Source: an uncultured Arenicella sp. (GTDB lineage: Bacteria > Pseudomonadota > Gammaproteobacteria > Arenicellales > Arenicellaceae). Taken from it: a stretch of 64,000 bases of DNA. The position numbers and the translations under genes were made by a program. Positions within the stretch are counted from its first letter, which is position 1, and each line of letters starts with the position of its first letter. Location of the stretch: positions 1-64,000 of the forward strand of contig CANMNN010000023.1 of assembly GCA_947499305.1 (NCBI GenBank), read 5' to 3'. The notes beneath the pieces were generated by a model. The model made no database searches. It saw only the letters and a program-made list of their open reading frames with translations, and was not told the origin of the DNA. Positions 1-9,725 of the stretch are shown piece by piece.

Positions 1-81
1 ATATTTAATCGACGATAGAATCAGTCCTAATGCAAACCACAGACTTAGAGTGCAAATCTTTTTAATGTTCAGCTTTATCAT
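1..81 (-). CDS. Start of a putative exported protein, cut by the left edge
   Basis: On the minus strand an ATG at position 81 opens 27 codons without a stop up to the window edge. The peptide begins MIKLNIKKICTLSLWFALG, a basic start followed by a hydrophobic stretch, as in a Sec signal peptide or an N-terminal membrane anchor. There is no clear Shine-Dalgarno sequence in front of it, and the rest of the protein lies outside the window, so the function cannot be judged. It could also be a chance reading frame. Confidence 0.35.
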   Translation of the reverse strand, partial: MIKLNIKKICTLSLWFALGLILSSIKY

Positions 82-383
82 ATTCGTTTGGTAATTGGTC
101 GTTATGTTAAGGCGCCATCCGTGGCGATATACTCCAACAACTTCTTGTCCCTAAATCCTTAAGTACACTCTGTGTTTGACTCAAAAAAACTCGAATGTTT
201 CCATTATTAAATTTGGATGTTGCTAAGGCATCTAAATTACTCGGGGTAGACGTTGTAAGTGAATAGTGCAATTAAACAGGGGGCGATAATATTACATAGC
301 ATTACACAGTGGTTTTAGTTCAGCGGTTTGGGTGATAGTCTAAGGGACATTAAATTAACAACGATTCAAGGAGACAAATAACT
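82..383. other. Intergenic region, probable divergent promoter region
   Basis: This 302-bp gap lies between the putative minus-strand exported gene and the plus-strand gene at 384. I see no convincing ORF, tRNA or strong hairpin in it. It would have to carry the promoters for both flanking genes, but no clear -35/-10 pair stood out. Confidence 0.4.
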
Positions 384-914
384 ATGGCCTCAACAAAGAC
401 CGCTCGTATCAAAAAGGTTAAGATAAAAGTTCTAGAGATCTATGAACAAGGTATTCAGAACGGTGATGGCGGAGAGCTGCCCGCAACTGAAGTAGCTCTG
501 GCAATCGGGCCAATAATAGGGTCAGTTTCAGGCGGTGATGGGCCGGTCGCTATCTATCAAGGGGAGATGACTTACTTTGACCCTAAGAAGAATAAGAATC
601 GCGAGATCGACATGGTCGAAGCCGTTTTCTCGGTAGATCAAGGCGAAGCGGGTGAGCCTGGGAGCGTATTGCTGAATATTAACCTGACAGGGACAAATGA
701 ATTTATGGAGCCATTGGTTACGACCATACCTACTGACCCGAATTCTGTGCCAGATCATTGTGTGCACGTTTCAGGTAATGGAGAGCAAGGTGTTACGATC
801 ACTTTTCTCGAGCCTTCTGAGGGTGAGTTCGTAGCTTATCCAGCTCTTTATTTCCACACTATTGAAGGGATTATTGATCCGGGGATCGTGGTGAGACGTA
901 GCCCTGGAAATTAG
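384..914 (+). CDS. Hypothetical protein, 176 aa
   Basis: An ORF of 176 residues with a good Shine-Dalgarno sequence (AAGGAGA, about 10 bases before the ATG). The N-terminus is very basic (ARIKKVKIKV) and is followed by a soluble, acidic body rich in Gly, Glu and Pro, with no membrane segment or signal peptide. I recognise no family. It converges on the Ser/Thr kinase gene that ends at 936 on the other strand, only 21 bp away, so it is not in that operon. A cytoplasmic accessory protein is likely; the function is unknown. Confidence 0.7.
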   Translation: MASTKTARIKKVKIKVLEIYEQGIQNGDGGELPATEVALAIGPIIGSVSGGDGPVAIYQGEMTYFDPKKNKNREIDMVEAVFSVDQGEAGEPGSVLLNINLTGTNEFMEPLVTTIPTDPNSVPDHCVHVSGNGEQGVTITFLEPSEGEFVAYPALYFHTIEGIIDPGIVVRRSPGN

Positions 915-935
915 TACAAGGTTATTTGGCTGGGA

Positions 936-3542
936 CTAATTAACGCTACAAAGTTCGGATGTGATAGGGCTAGTCGAATCGACAAAGTCCTTATTAGAAC
1001 ACAAGGGCTTAAACCAGTTGAAGGTATAGAAAATGGGGCTAGTCCCTTGCTCGATTGAGTCCTTGACATCAACCGTTGCGCTGATGTAGTTACCAGCAAG
1101 AGTGTTAACGATTGCCGAAGCGTAGTCTAACTCTGCGATATCAGGGTATGCCCCATTTGCGATTTTTAGTGTTCTCACTGCGGCTGTTAGCTCTCCAGTG
1201 TGCGCTTGTGCCTGAGCAAGGTATGAGTAGTCTTGAGGGGTAGTCGGAGATTTGATTGAAGAAATAACTTCCAAATAATATTTTTTCGCCACACGCTTCT
1301 GATTTGACAGTGAGAGCGCGTCGGCTAAAGTGAGTCGCGCTATTGTTGATTTAGGGTTAAGCTCAATGGCTTTTTCAAGCATAGTGACCGCAGACGTGGC
1401 CTCGCCTTTAAGCATTAGAGTAAGAGCGTAATTGACATAGTAGTTTCCACCGTCTGATTCATTGATCAGTGATTTGTAGATATTCTCTGCATCAGTTAAC
1501 TTGCCTTGACTCATTGCGATAGAAGCCTTTAAATCACGTGCATAGGCGTAGCTTGGTAAAAGAGCTAACGCAGCATCAAGTTGCTCATTTGCGGAATCTA
1601 AGTTGCCTACAAAAAATTCCGAGGTCGCTAAGTTGTAGTGATTCAGTGCAGAGGGTCTCAATAAAACATTTTTTCTATCCAGCTCTAGTAGCGAGTCGAA
1701 ATCGTTTTTTGCGTAAGCCAAAGCGCTCTCTAATTGACTAATTTCAACGATGTCAGCATCGGTCGTGCGTATTTCATCTAAGCGTGACTCAGCCTGCGAA
1801 ATGTCACCCGTAACTATCGCGATATTGCACAGTATTATTTTAATACTTACCCTCGACTCAAGTGTTTTCGGAGCAGAATTTACTAGCTCTTCTAGTTCAC
1901 TCAATGGCCCTCCGTTGCCTGACGTTAAATTAAGGTGATTCGCAATGCGAAACGCTAAGAGGTAGGCGGGCTCGTAGCTTGGATACTTTCTGATAAAAGT
2001 CGTGATCGCTTGATGCTGCTGAATGGTCGAGGCCGTGCCCGCTTTGCTGTCTTTATAAACGGATAGATACCTCTGGTAATCTTTATCTGAAATTGCCACG
2101 CTTGCTTGATCGGTGAGCTTGCCACCAAGCAACTCGATGCTTTTCGACGTAATCTGATTTTCGACTTCAGAAAGAGTGAGTGAAAAAGGAGAGATGAAAT
2201 TAGTGCGCTTACTCACTGCCATTTTGGGCCCCTGGCGTTCTTCTAGGGTAATATCACAACTATTCTTCCCACAATCGAGCGATACTCTTAAGACTTTGTC
2301 AACGCCTGCCGCTAATGCTTTTTGAGCTAGACTACCGGTTGCGCTATTAAGATCACTCGCGGTTACCAATCCTACATTAGTGAGCGCAAGCAGCGCGTTC
2401 TCTGCGCTGTGCTTTATGCTAGTTTTATAAAGAGCGTTTTGTTTTTGGGGGCTATCCTCCGTCGAGCTTACCTTAATTTCGTCAAGGGCAATGTAGGTCA
2501 CTGAGTCGAGTGAGGTCTCTGGTTTACTGCTCAAGTCAAGCGTAAGAGCGCCAACTGCGAAACCAGTTGCCAGCATTAGCAAGGGTAGCCAAGATTTTTT
2601 GAAGGTTGATCTCTTAGTCTCAGTCTGAATAGACGTTGCTTCCCCCTTTTGCTCATGAGCGTTGATTGGAATTTCTTGAGTTTCATCCTCCGACGGACTT
2701 GATGATTGAGTATTGTTCCTGAGTATCTCTTCGACTTGAGCTGCGTTATACAAACGCTTAGATGGGTTTTTGTTAAGTAGCGCAATAAGAACTTGTCCGA
2801 GCCTGGGCCCTAATATAAGTGCCGACTTCGGGCTGATTTGGGCAGGTTCAGAAATGATTCTTTGTAGTAATGCTATTTTATTATGTGTGTCTCCATAGGG
2901 ATGTTCACCGATCAGGCTCTGATAGGTCAGTATCGCCAAGGAAAATAAATCAGTCCTTGTGTCAACAGGTTGACCTGTGGCTTGCTCTGGAGACAATGAA
3001 AAATAACTGCCGCTAACGTTATCTACGCGAGTGAGCCCGTCATCTTCTAGATAGTCATTGAGCTTAACTTTGGCAATGCCAAAGTCTGCGACCTTGGCAA
3101 TATTGTCGTGCGTGATTAGAACGTTATCGGCTTTTAGGTCGCAATGAGCGATGCCTTTTTGGTGGGCACTGGAGAGGCCATCAGCAACTTCAGCTAACCA
3201 CTTGAGCTTTACTTCTTTGCTTGGATCTTGCTTCAGTCTCTGGGTTAATGTGTCACCGCCGACGAATTCTATGACTAAGCCTAATATATTTTCTTGCTCG
3301 ACTACATCATAGAGTTGAACAATATTTGGATGGTTTAATTGCGCAAGCAATTTTGCCTCTGACCGTAATCGTTCGGCGAGTTTTGCTGCTGAGGGGGCAG
3401 AGGTGTCAACACACTTAATGGCAACCTCTCTCCCAAGTTCGGTATCTTTTGCTAGATACACCACACTCATCCCGCCACGGCCAAGCTCTCTTAGTAGAGT
3501 GTAACGGCCGAGCGACTCGAGTTGATTGAGTGGCGTAGTCAT
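936..3542 (-). CDS. Membrane Hanks-type Ser/Thr protein kinase with C-terminal TPR region
   Basis: Residues 13-275 form a Hanks-type kinase domain: glycine loop GRGGMS (21-26), ATP-binding lysine in VAIKC (K43), catalytic loop HCDLKADN (D135) and DFG (153-155). The HRD arginine is replaced by Cys, which often means that activation does not need activation-loop phosphorylation. A linker with many Ser, Glu and Gln residues leads to one membrane segment at about 317-336. The C-terminal half lies outside the membrane in this model and contains TPR-like repeats (for example FFVGNLDSANEQLDAALALL and the MLKGEATSAVTMLEKAIELN stretch). The gene starts 3 bp after the stop of the FHA regulator gene, so the two are probably translated together. 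The kinase should phosphorylate proteins recognised by that FHA domain; this is inference from context. Confidence 0.9.
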   Translation of the reverse strand: MTTPLNQLESLGRYTLLRELGRGGMSVVYLAKDTELGREVAIKCVDTSAPSAAKLAERLRSEAKLLAQLNHPNIVQLYDVVEQENILGLVIEFVGGDTLTQRLKQDPSKEVKLKWLAEVADGLSSAHQKGIAHCDLKADNVLITHDNIAKVADFGIAKVKLNDYLEDDGLTRVDNVSGSYFSLSPEQATGQPVDTRTDLFSLAILTYQSLIGEHPYGDTHNKIALLQRIISEPAQISPKSALILGPRLGQVLIALLNKNPSKRLYNAAQVEEILRNNTQSSSPSEDETQEIPINAHEQKGEATSIQTETKRSTFKKSWLPLLMLATGFAVGALTLDLSSKPETSLDSVTYIALDEIKVSSTEDSPQKQNALYKTSIKHSAENALLALTNVGLVTASDLNSATGSLAQKALAAGVDKVLRVSLDCGKNSCDITLEERQGPKMAVSKRTNFISPFSLTLSEVENQITSKSIELLGGKLTDQASVAISDKDYQRYLSVYKDSKAGTASTIQQHQAITTFIRKYPSYEPAYLLAFRIANHLNLTSGNGGPLSELEELVNSAPKTLESRVSIKIILCNIAIVTGDISQAESRLDEIRTTDADIVEISQLESALAYAKNDFDSLLELDRKNVLLRPSALNHYNLATSEFFVGNLDSANEQLDAALALLPSYAYARDLKASIAMSQGKLTDAENIYKSLINESDGGNYYVNYALTLMLKGEATSAVTMLEKAIELNPKSTIARLTLADALSLSNQKRVAKKYYLEVISSIKSPTTPQDYSYLAQAQAHTGELTAAVRTLKIANGAYPDIAELDYASAIVNTLAGNYISATVDVKDSIEQGTSPIFYTFNWFKPLCSNKDFVDSTSPITSELCSVN

Positions 3543-3545
3543 AAA

Positions 3546-4475
3546 CTAAAGTTCTTTAACGCCTTCTTTATAGATTTCAACATTGGAGATGTTCACGCGA
3601 AGCGCACCGCGTCGCCGTTCGATCAGCTTCGAATGTCCAATGGCATTTGGTAGCGCATTGGCAACTTGTTTGCGTGCTCGAAAAATATGAATATTCATAT
3701 GTGTTTCCTCCAAGCCTAGTTCTTTCATTAGAAGTTGGCTATCGAGCCAGCCTGAATGATCGTCGAGTCGGTGTCGCAGCAAATGTACTAATAGATAGTG
3801 ATGAGATCGCTCACCTAAGTCGATCTCCAGCCCATTTTGGATGAGAGTCAGATTTGTACTTTCTTCATCTTGGCTAAGGTCAAAGCGAAATATAATCTCA
3901 TCTAGGGTGGTTTGTTTAGGATCGAATTCTTTGGTAGCGTCGTCTTCGGCTACCAGCAAGAATTTCCATGTCTTGTTTTCAATTTCAATTGCATCGTTAT
4001 GATCGAAAGGGCCGACCTCAACGCCCCTGGCGATGTCATCGGCAAACCACTGCTCGCGATCAGGGCAGAGGTAGAGCGCTAATTCTGGAGATGTTTCATT
4101 TGGAAGTAGCACGCTTTCGGCAAGAGGAGTGATTTCACTTGGCTGTTCGGTGTTAATAAGCATCGCTTGTGGGGCATCAAGGCTTACCATTGTTAGCGTG
4201 ACTTCGTTCATGCCTGCAAAATCGACTACATCGCCTTTATCTAACGGCAGTTGTTTTTGCGCTGGAATGATTTTGCCATTTAGCTTAATGCCATTCTTGG
4301 AAACGTCTTTGATATACCAATAAGGCTCACGCCACTCTATGATTGCATGGAGCTTAGAGATAAAGGCATGTTGTAGTGCTGTGTCAACAGAGTCTACGCG
4401 GCGCCCAAATGTGTGGTAGTCGCGTAAATATTCCAGCCCAGAATGTTCGGGGCTTTTGAGGTCAAAAGAGGCCAC
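3546..4475 (-). CDS. FHA domain protein with C-terminal winged-helix-like domain
   Basis: Residues about 20-100 carry FHA hallmarks: TFGRR (phosphothreonine-binding Gly-Arg), the Ser/His pair in SKLHAIIEW, and SKNGIKLNG. The middle is acidic. Residues about 205-300 (NGLEIDLGERSHHYLLVHLL, then KLIERRRGALRVN) look like an OmpR/SARP-type winged helix, with the closing beta-hairpin ending in a basic patch. It is probably a transcription regulator that reads threonine phosphorylation by the kinase encoded 3 bp downstream. Mycobacterial EmbR has the same parts in the opposite order (wHTH first, FHA last). The start is a GTG codon, with a 243-bp upstream gap that probably holds the promoter of the pair. 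Confidence 0.8.
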   Translation of the reverse strand: MASFDLKSPEHSGLEYLRDYHTFGRRVDSVDTALQHAFISKLHAIIEWREPYWYIKDVSKNGIKLNGKIIPAQKQLPLDKGDVVDFAGMNEVTLTMVSLDAPQAMLINTEQPSEITPLAESVLLPNETSPELALYLCPDREQWFADDIARGVEVGPFDHNDAIEIENKTWKFLLVAEDDATKEFDPKQTTLDEIIFRFDLSQDEESTNLTLIQNGLEIDLGERSHHYLLVHLLRHRLDDHSGWLDSQLLMKELGLEETHMNIHIFRARKQVANALPNAIGHSKLIERRRGALRVNISNVEIYKEGVKEL

Positions 4476-4718
4476 TATATAGTCGTTATCTTATTTTTGT
4501 GTAATTGGTTTCGCTTTGCATGAGTCGCGAATTGCCATTAATTATATCTTGCGATCATAATTCGCCGTTAACCTAAGGCGATGAGCGCGAAAAGGTAACT
4601 AGCAATTACTCAATTACCGTGCTCATATAATTGCAAAATTTTGTTACTTAAGAATAAATAGATTTCGCTGAGATAGCCAGTATTTAGCGATGAAGTTTGA
4701 ACGGTGGGTTGGGGTGAG

Positions 4719-6650
4719 CTAATTGGCAAGTTTATTGAGTTCGTCATACATTGAAAACCTCTGCTCATAGTATATGGCGCCGGATATTGAGAGATGTCCA
4801 CTGTCTTGGTACAAAATAACCTCATCAAGTTTGGTTTCACAAAACTCATTGTTACAAAGATTCTCAGCAAAGCTGTATATCGCTATATTTTTCTCTCGAA
4901 GCGTTTCAAAAATAGCATTCAACGCTTTATCACGTTCTAGATATCTGGCGAAATCAAGGCGGCAATCTTCGCGCACCTGCTGTAACCCGATTCTGAGCTG
5001 CTTCCGATCGCGTTGCTCGTGGCACTTTGCAATATTGAAACCGAGGGATGGTGGAGGGGCTACGAGCACCACTTTTTTACCAGCTTTTTTTAAAATAGAA
5101 ACTGTCTGGTCAATTGCTTCGATGATGTCATTTTTGCTTAGTTGTATAGCTTGGGCTTCATCGCCGGTAATCTTGACATGTAGAGGCACGTTCAGCATGT
5201 GCATCCAAGCAGAAGCGATAACTACTAATTTAATGTCTGGATTTTTAATCGCATGGTCTAACGCTGATTGGTTAAAAGCGAGGCACTTCTGTGCCCAGCT
5301 TAAGCCATGTTGGGGAGGTTGATAAAAGCTTATTCCAACGATTGGCACGCAAGTAGAAAAAGCGGCTTGAATCAGGCCGTCATGTTTTGAAGCATTGATG
5401 CCAGGGACTAGATGCATTGCGTATGAGTCGCCCCATACAAGGGTTGAAGGTCTGGCAGAGGTTTTACAAGCAGGTATTTCGTAGAATTCAGGTGAGCGGC
5501 AGGCTTGGTCTAAGCCAACATTTGGTCGAAAAAGCTCAGTGTATTTTTGCCCACCGCTTAGGCTCTTTATCGTGAAGCTTAATGCGATGATGAGGAATGA
5601 TGCGAACAATATTGGAACAAAGCCTCTCGCCTGAGACTCGTCCGTGATTCTAAATCGATTTTCGATTATGTGATAAAGCGCGATGGCTGCAATGAATGAT
5701 AGCGCTACTGCGAAAGCTCGATAAAGCCACCAAAGATCCATGCCGCTAATATTAATGTTGCTCAGAAGAGATAGAATTGGCCAGTGAACAAGATAAAGGG
5801 AGTACGAGATTGCGCCAACTTTCGCTAGCCATGTCGCCACTAAGCCTTGATTTAACCATTTTGGTTCACAAGCGATGATCGTGGCCGTAGAGAAAACCAC
5901 CACAAGTAAATTTATTCGATTGGCATTAATCCCTTCAAAATTATAAGCAACGCCGAGCGCTATAAGGCCGCAGGCTAGTGTTGATAAGTAGGGTTTGGTT
6001 GTGTCGGGCTTAGCTCTTGTGCGGAGTAGATAAGCGAGTATTGATCCAATGCCGAGCTCCCAAACACGCGTCGGTGTGAAGTAAAAACTAGCACCTGGTT
6101 TAGATTCAAGAAACGCTAAATACGCGATCATGCTGATTAGAGTCAGTATAAGTACTGCCTTGAACCAGTGCTGTCGAGGGATGAGTACCAATAACGCAGG
6201 TGTTACTAGGTAGTACTGTTCCTCAATAGAAAGTGACCACATGTGCAGTAGCGGTTTTAGCTCAGCGCTGCTCTCAAAATATCCTGTCTGGCTCCATAAA
6301 ACGAAATTTGCAGTAAAGCTAAGCGAGCCCCATGCTTGCTGAATCAAATCGCTCATCTCAGCATGGGTTAACGTCCATGGGGCAGCAATAAGTGAGATGG
6401 CTATAACCACATAGGCTGCAGGCAAAAGCCTCCAAGCTCTGCGAATATAGAATTGTTTGAATGAAAAAAGCCCGTTTTCAATTTGCCTAAACAGCTGAGA
6501 GCTAATTAGAAAGCCGGAGATTACGAAAAATATATCGACACCAAAGTGACCATTTGCGATAGGAATTAGGCGAGCGTGATAAAAAACTACCAATAAGACA
6601 GCAATGCCGCGGAGCGCTTGTATGTCGACACGATGTTGTAGAGTGCTCAC
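4719..6650 (-). CDS. Acyltransferase 3 / SGNH-domain O-acetylase (OafA/YrhL-like)
   Basis: The N-terminal ~370 residues form a multi-spanning acyltransferase-3 domain. It has the conserved start RGIAVLLVVFYHARLIP, with the Arg and His involved in acyl transfer, and the SIEEQYYLVTP motif. After a linker, the C-terminal ~240 residues carry an SGNH hydrolase-like fold: VWGDSYAMHL provides the block-I serine and QDSGHLSISGA the Asp-x-x-His dyad. Such two-domain proteins O-acetylate O-antigen, peptidoglycan or exopolysaccharide, moving acetyl groups across the inner membrane. The start is GTG at 6650. It lies 56 bp after the patatin gene on the same strand, so it may be cotranscribed with it. The actual acceptor sugar is not known. 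Confidence 0.9.
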   Translation of the reverse strand: MSTLQHRVDIQALRGIAVLLVVFYHARLIPIANGHFGVDIFFVISGFLISSQLFRQIENGLFSFKQFYIRRAWRLLPAAYVVIAISLIAAPWTLTHAEMSDLIQQAWGSLSFTANFVLWSQTGYFESSAELKPLLHMWSLSIEEQYYLVTPALLVLIPRQHWFKAVLILTLISMIAYLAFLESKPGASFYFTPTRVWELGIGSILAYLLRTRAKPDTTKPYLSTLACGLIALGVAYNFEGINANRINLLVVVFSTATIIACEPKWLNQGLVATWLAKVGAISYSLYLVHWPILSLLSNINISGMDLWWLYRAFAVALSFIAAIALYHIIENRFRITDESQARGFVPILFASFLIIALSFTIKSLSGGQKYTELFRPNVGLDQACRSPEFYEIPACKTSARPSTLVWGDSYAMHLVPGINASKHDGLIQAAFSTCVPIVGISFYQPPQHGLSWAQKCLAFNQSALDHAIKNPDIKLVVIASAWMHMLNVPLHVKITGDEAQAIQLSKNDIIEAIDQTVSILKKAGKKVVLVAPPPSLGFNIAKCHEQRDRKQLRIGLQQVREDCRLDFARYLERDKALNAIFETLREKNIAIYSFAENLCNNEFCETKLDEVILYQDSGHLSISGAIYYEQRFSMYDELNKLAN

Positions 6651-6706
6651 TGGCGAATATCTGCGAAGACTAGGTTTGCACTTGAGTATGGGGCAATGTG
6701 AAAAAT

Positions 6707-7870
6707 CTATTTTTCGAGAAACTTGGTCAGCTCTTCCCGCTGATCCATAGCATCTTTATAGCCTAGCTCAATTAGTTCTTGGCAAAAAGTCTTGGTGAAC
6801 ATCAAATAGCTGATGAAGCGTCTGCTATTGGCTTTCGCCATGCCTAGAAACTTAAGCGCAACACGAAAACTTTTAGGCAGTTCTAGAAAATGTTTCATAG
6901 CGATGTTCGCAATATCTTCAGACGGACTGATCACAAAGTGCTCGATGACTTTTAAGTTTTCGTGAGTACCGTCGTTGCCTTCTTGTAAAGTGCGATTCAT
7001 GCGTTCCATTCGCTCAATATCAGATTGCAAGCTATTGAGGAAAAGAGTGTCTAATACATAGCCTGAAATTTGCCCGAGAGAAGGGCGATATCGAGGAGGA
7101 TCAGGGAGGCCCAGCTCTTTTTCCATCCGCAAGCCGATGATAAGAATCTTTTCCGCGCCTAAATGTAAGGCTGGGCTGATTGGAGAAATTTGACGCATTG
7201 ACCCATCGCCAAAATGCTCGTTGCCTAGTTGTACTGAAGGAAAGATAACCGGGATAGCCGAAGAAGCAATCATATGGTCGATGCTCATTTGCTCGCGAAT
7301 GCCTTCGCGGTGAGTTCGCTGCCAGTCTTTGATTTCGGCGGCGCCATCGTAAAAAGTGGTCGATTCGCCAGAAGTGTAGCTGCAAGCGGTTAAGCAGTAG
7401 GCATGCAATTCGCCATTTTTGATCGACTTATTGATGTTGTTAAAGTCGATGTATTCATTGAGCAGTTCTCGCAATGGTTGGTTGTCGAGAATCGAACTCG
7501 GGCCTTTATGCCGATCGCCAGGACCTAAGTTTGCCCAGGCCCAATGTGCAATTCGCTTAAATAGATTTTTCCCATCAGCATAGAATACGTGGTGCAGTTC
7601 AAAGTTTGACCAAACGCCAAGAATCTTAGCAATTCCTTGGTGAAAATTTGAGGCGTTTGATGCCAGAGCAACAGTGTTGATGGATCCCGCTGATGTACCA
7701 CAAATAATGGGAAACGGGTTCGGGCAACCTTCTGGAATCATTTCGGCAATGGCCTTTAAAACGCCGACTTGATAAGCCGCTCGAGCACCGCCGCCGCCGA
7801 GTAATAAGGCAGATCGTTTATTGCAGTGCTGAGCTTGCTCTTGAGGTTGTTTTTTATCTTGGTCGGGCAT
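6707..7870 (-). CDS. Patatin-like phospholipase
   Basis: A 387-aa patatin domain protein. The oxyanion-hole motif is GGGGARAAYQVG (25-36), the nucleophile elbow is GTSAGS with Ser60, and the catalytic Asp is D222 in GDGS (the usual form is DGG/A). It should hydrolyse acyl esters of phospholipids. No signal peptide is visible, so it is probably cytosolic or loosely membrane-bound, like bacterial RssA-type patatins. The C-terminal ~100 residues (from about 280) form an extra alpha-helical extension seen in many proteobacterial members. It sits 33 bp after rhlB on the same strand. Substrate and role are unknown. Confidence 0.9.
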   Translation of the reverse strand: MPDQDKKQPQEQAQHCNKRSALLLGGGGARAAYQVGVLKAIAEMIPEGCPNPFPIICGTSAGSINTVALASNASNFHQGIAKILGVWSNFELHHVFYADGKNLFKRIAHWAWANLGPGDRHKGPSSILDNQPLRELLNEYIDFNNINKSIKNGELHAYCLTACSYTSGESTTFYDGAAEIKDWQRTHREGIREQMSIDHMIASSAIPVIFPSVQLGNEHFGDGSMRQISPISPALHLGAEKILIIGLRMEKELGLPDPPRYRPSLGQISGYVLDTLFLNSLQSDIERMERMNRTLQEGNDGTHENLKVIEHFVISPSEDIANIAMKHFLELPKSFRVALKFLGMAKANSRRFISYLMFTKTFCQELIELGYKDAMDQREELTKFLEK

Positions 7871-7903
7871 TGCTAAAACAGACTTGGCTTTTATGGGTAG
7901 AGT

Positions 7904-9421
7904 TTAGCCAACCGCTGGAACCTCGTGGCCACGGCGGCCGCGCAAAGGAATTCGAGGTGCTTTCTTAGGCTCGCTTTTACGTTTCTCTAAAGCGGCTAGT
8001 TTAGCCGCTTCGCGCTCTTCTGGCGTTTGTTTTGGCTCGTTTGATTGCTGGCGCTGCTTCTTAGGCACGCGATTTGGGTTGCCTTTTTCACGGCGCTCGC
8101 GCTCTCTATCACTGTCGCCAGAGGCTTGGCTTCGGCTCGGTTTCCCGCTGCGCTCGTTCCTAGGCTTTCCGTCTCTCTTTGGGCTGCCTTTCGATCGGCT
8201 ATCTTTCTTCCGGTTAGATCTGAGTTTTGATAAGTCGGGTACAACAGGGTCTTTAAACATCAGTTCAGCAATGTCACGTTCGACCGGAATCGAATGTTCT
8301 ATGTATTGCTCGATATCCATGATGTTCATCGCGTAGGTTTCGCAAATCAAACTCATCGCAGTACCGCTGGCCCCGGCACGGCCTGTGCGACCAATACGGT
8401 GCACGTAATCCTCGGCATCGGTTGGTAGGTCAAAGTTCACCACAAAATTTACGTCCGGGATATGCAGGCCACGAGCCGCGACATCTGTGGCTATCAATAC
8501 ATTGACGTCGCCATCTTTAAAGCGTTGCAATAACGTTTCGCGCTTTTTCTGTGGCACGTCGCCCGATAGCATCGCGCATTTAAATTCATTGGCTTTAAGC
8601 CAAGCGTCAATTTTCTCGGCCATATGCTTGGTATTAATGAACACCACGCAACGCTCGTTATTGGCTTTTTGCAGTAAGCCCATTAGTAAAGGTATCTTTT
8701 CTTCGTTCGACGGCATGTAGCCAATTTCAGTGATGCGATCAGCGGTCACTTCGGCCTCAATCTTCACCACTTCAGGCTCGCTCATGTGTTCATATGCAAG
8801 CTCACCAACCCGCGCCGACAAGGTTGCCGAGAACAGCAGATTTAAGCGCTCACTCGGTTCAGGCATTGCGCGAAATAAGTAGCGAATGTCTGCAATGAAG
8901 CCCAGATCGAACATGCGATCAGCTTCATCGAGAATGATTACTTCAAGCGCATCTAGGGCAAATACTCCCTGTTTAAAGTAGTCGATGATGCGGCCGGGTG
9001 TGCCAATTAAAACGTCAACGCCTGATTCGATCGCGGCGCGTTGTTTGTCATAGTCGGTCCCGCCATAGGCCAGTGCCATCTTTAAGCCAGTGTGTTCAAC
9101 TAACTTCTTACCATCTTCATGAATTTGAATCGCTAGCTCACGCGTTGGAGCGACAACCAAAGCACGAATTGGGTTCTTCTTTTTCGACTCTTTACGCTCG
9201 TTGTTGAGTAATTTGTGGAAGCATGCAATTAAGAACGCCGCTGTTTTACCTGTGCCGGTTTGCGCTTGACCGCTGACATCTTTGCCCTGCAGCGCAATGG
9301 GCAGTGATAGCGCTTGGATCGGAGTACAGAATTCAAATCCGATGCCTTCAATGCCTTTTTGTACGTCTGGGTGTATTTCTAACTCGGAAAACCGAGTGTC
9401 GCTTAAGTGTTTCTCGCTCAT
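7904..9421 (-). CDS. rhlB: ATP-dependent RNA helicase RhlB
   Basis: A DEAD-box helicase with a Q motif (CTPIQALSLP), Walker A AQTGTGKT, DEAD in ILDEADRMFDLGF, motif III SAT, and HRIGRTGRAG. The N-terminus MSEKHLSDTRFSELEIHPDV closely follows E. coli RhlB. The position, divergent from trxA-rho, is also the E. coli arrangement. RhlB unwinds RNA for the RNase E degradosome. The C-terminal ~110 residues are a long basic, Lys/Arg/Ser/Glu-rich tail, longer than in E. coli, probably for RNA or RNase E contact. The start codon is ATG without a clear Shine-Dalgarno sequence. Confidence 0.95.
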   Translation of the reverse strand: MSEKHLSDTRFSELEIHPDVQKGIEGIGFEFCTPIQALSLPIALQGKDVSGQAQTGTGKTAAFLIACFHKLLNNERKESKKKNPIRALVVAPTRELAIQIHEDGKKLVEHTGLKMALAYGGTDYDKQRAAIESGVDVLIGTPGRIIDYFKQGVFALDALEVIILDEADRMFDLGFIADIRYLFRAMPEPSERLNLLFSATLSARVGELAYEHMSEPEVVKIEAEVTADRITEIGYMPSNEEKIPLLMGLLQKANNERCVVFINTKHMAEKIDAWLKANEFKCAMLSGDVPQKKRETLLQRFKDGDVNVLIATDVAARGLHIPDVNFVVNFDLPTDAEDYVHRIGRTGRAGASGTAMSLICETYAMNIMDIEQYIEHSIPVERDIAELMFKDPVVPDLSKLRSNRKKDSRSKGSPKRDGKPRNERSGKPSRSQASGDSDRERERREKGNPNRVPKKQRQQSNEPKQTPEEREAAKLAALEKRKSEPKKAPRIPLRGRRGHEVPAVG

Positions 9422-9725
9422 GATTTTTGATCACTAAATATTACGCCGTGAGGTGGTGAACCAATGTCATAGTATTCCTAAGACATGGTCTTCGATAAAA
9501 AGAAGAACCCCAGCTGGCTTTGTGAGTTGAACTGGTCTCAGGCGCTCTGCGCGATTATCACCATTTGTCTAGCTTCGTGGCCTGTGTTTGCGGTTTATTT
9601 CAAACCCGAGCGACGGCGACATAGTGGTGAGATTAGTCGGAGACCAATTCCAGATTTTTGTACTTGCAATATGCAAAATAATCCGCACACTATACCCTAA
9701 TTTCCAAATTAATAGGCGAATAGTT
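9422..9725. promoter_or_regulatory. Divergent promoter region between rhlB and trxA
   Basis: This 304-bp gap must drive rhlB leftwards and trxA rightwards. A possible trxA promoter is TTGCAA near 9664 with TATACC near 9692, but the spacing of about 21 bases is too long to be convincing. A 71-codon frame inside it (9485-9700) has no start signal or family resemblance and looks non-coding. Confidence 0.45.

Noticed and set aside
9485-9700. 71-codon frame between rhlB and trxA
   Set aside because: It overlaps the trxA promoter region, has no Shine-Dalgarno sequence and resembles nothing known.
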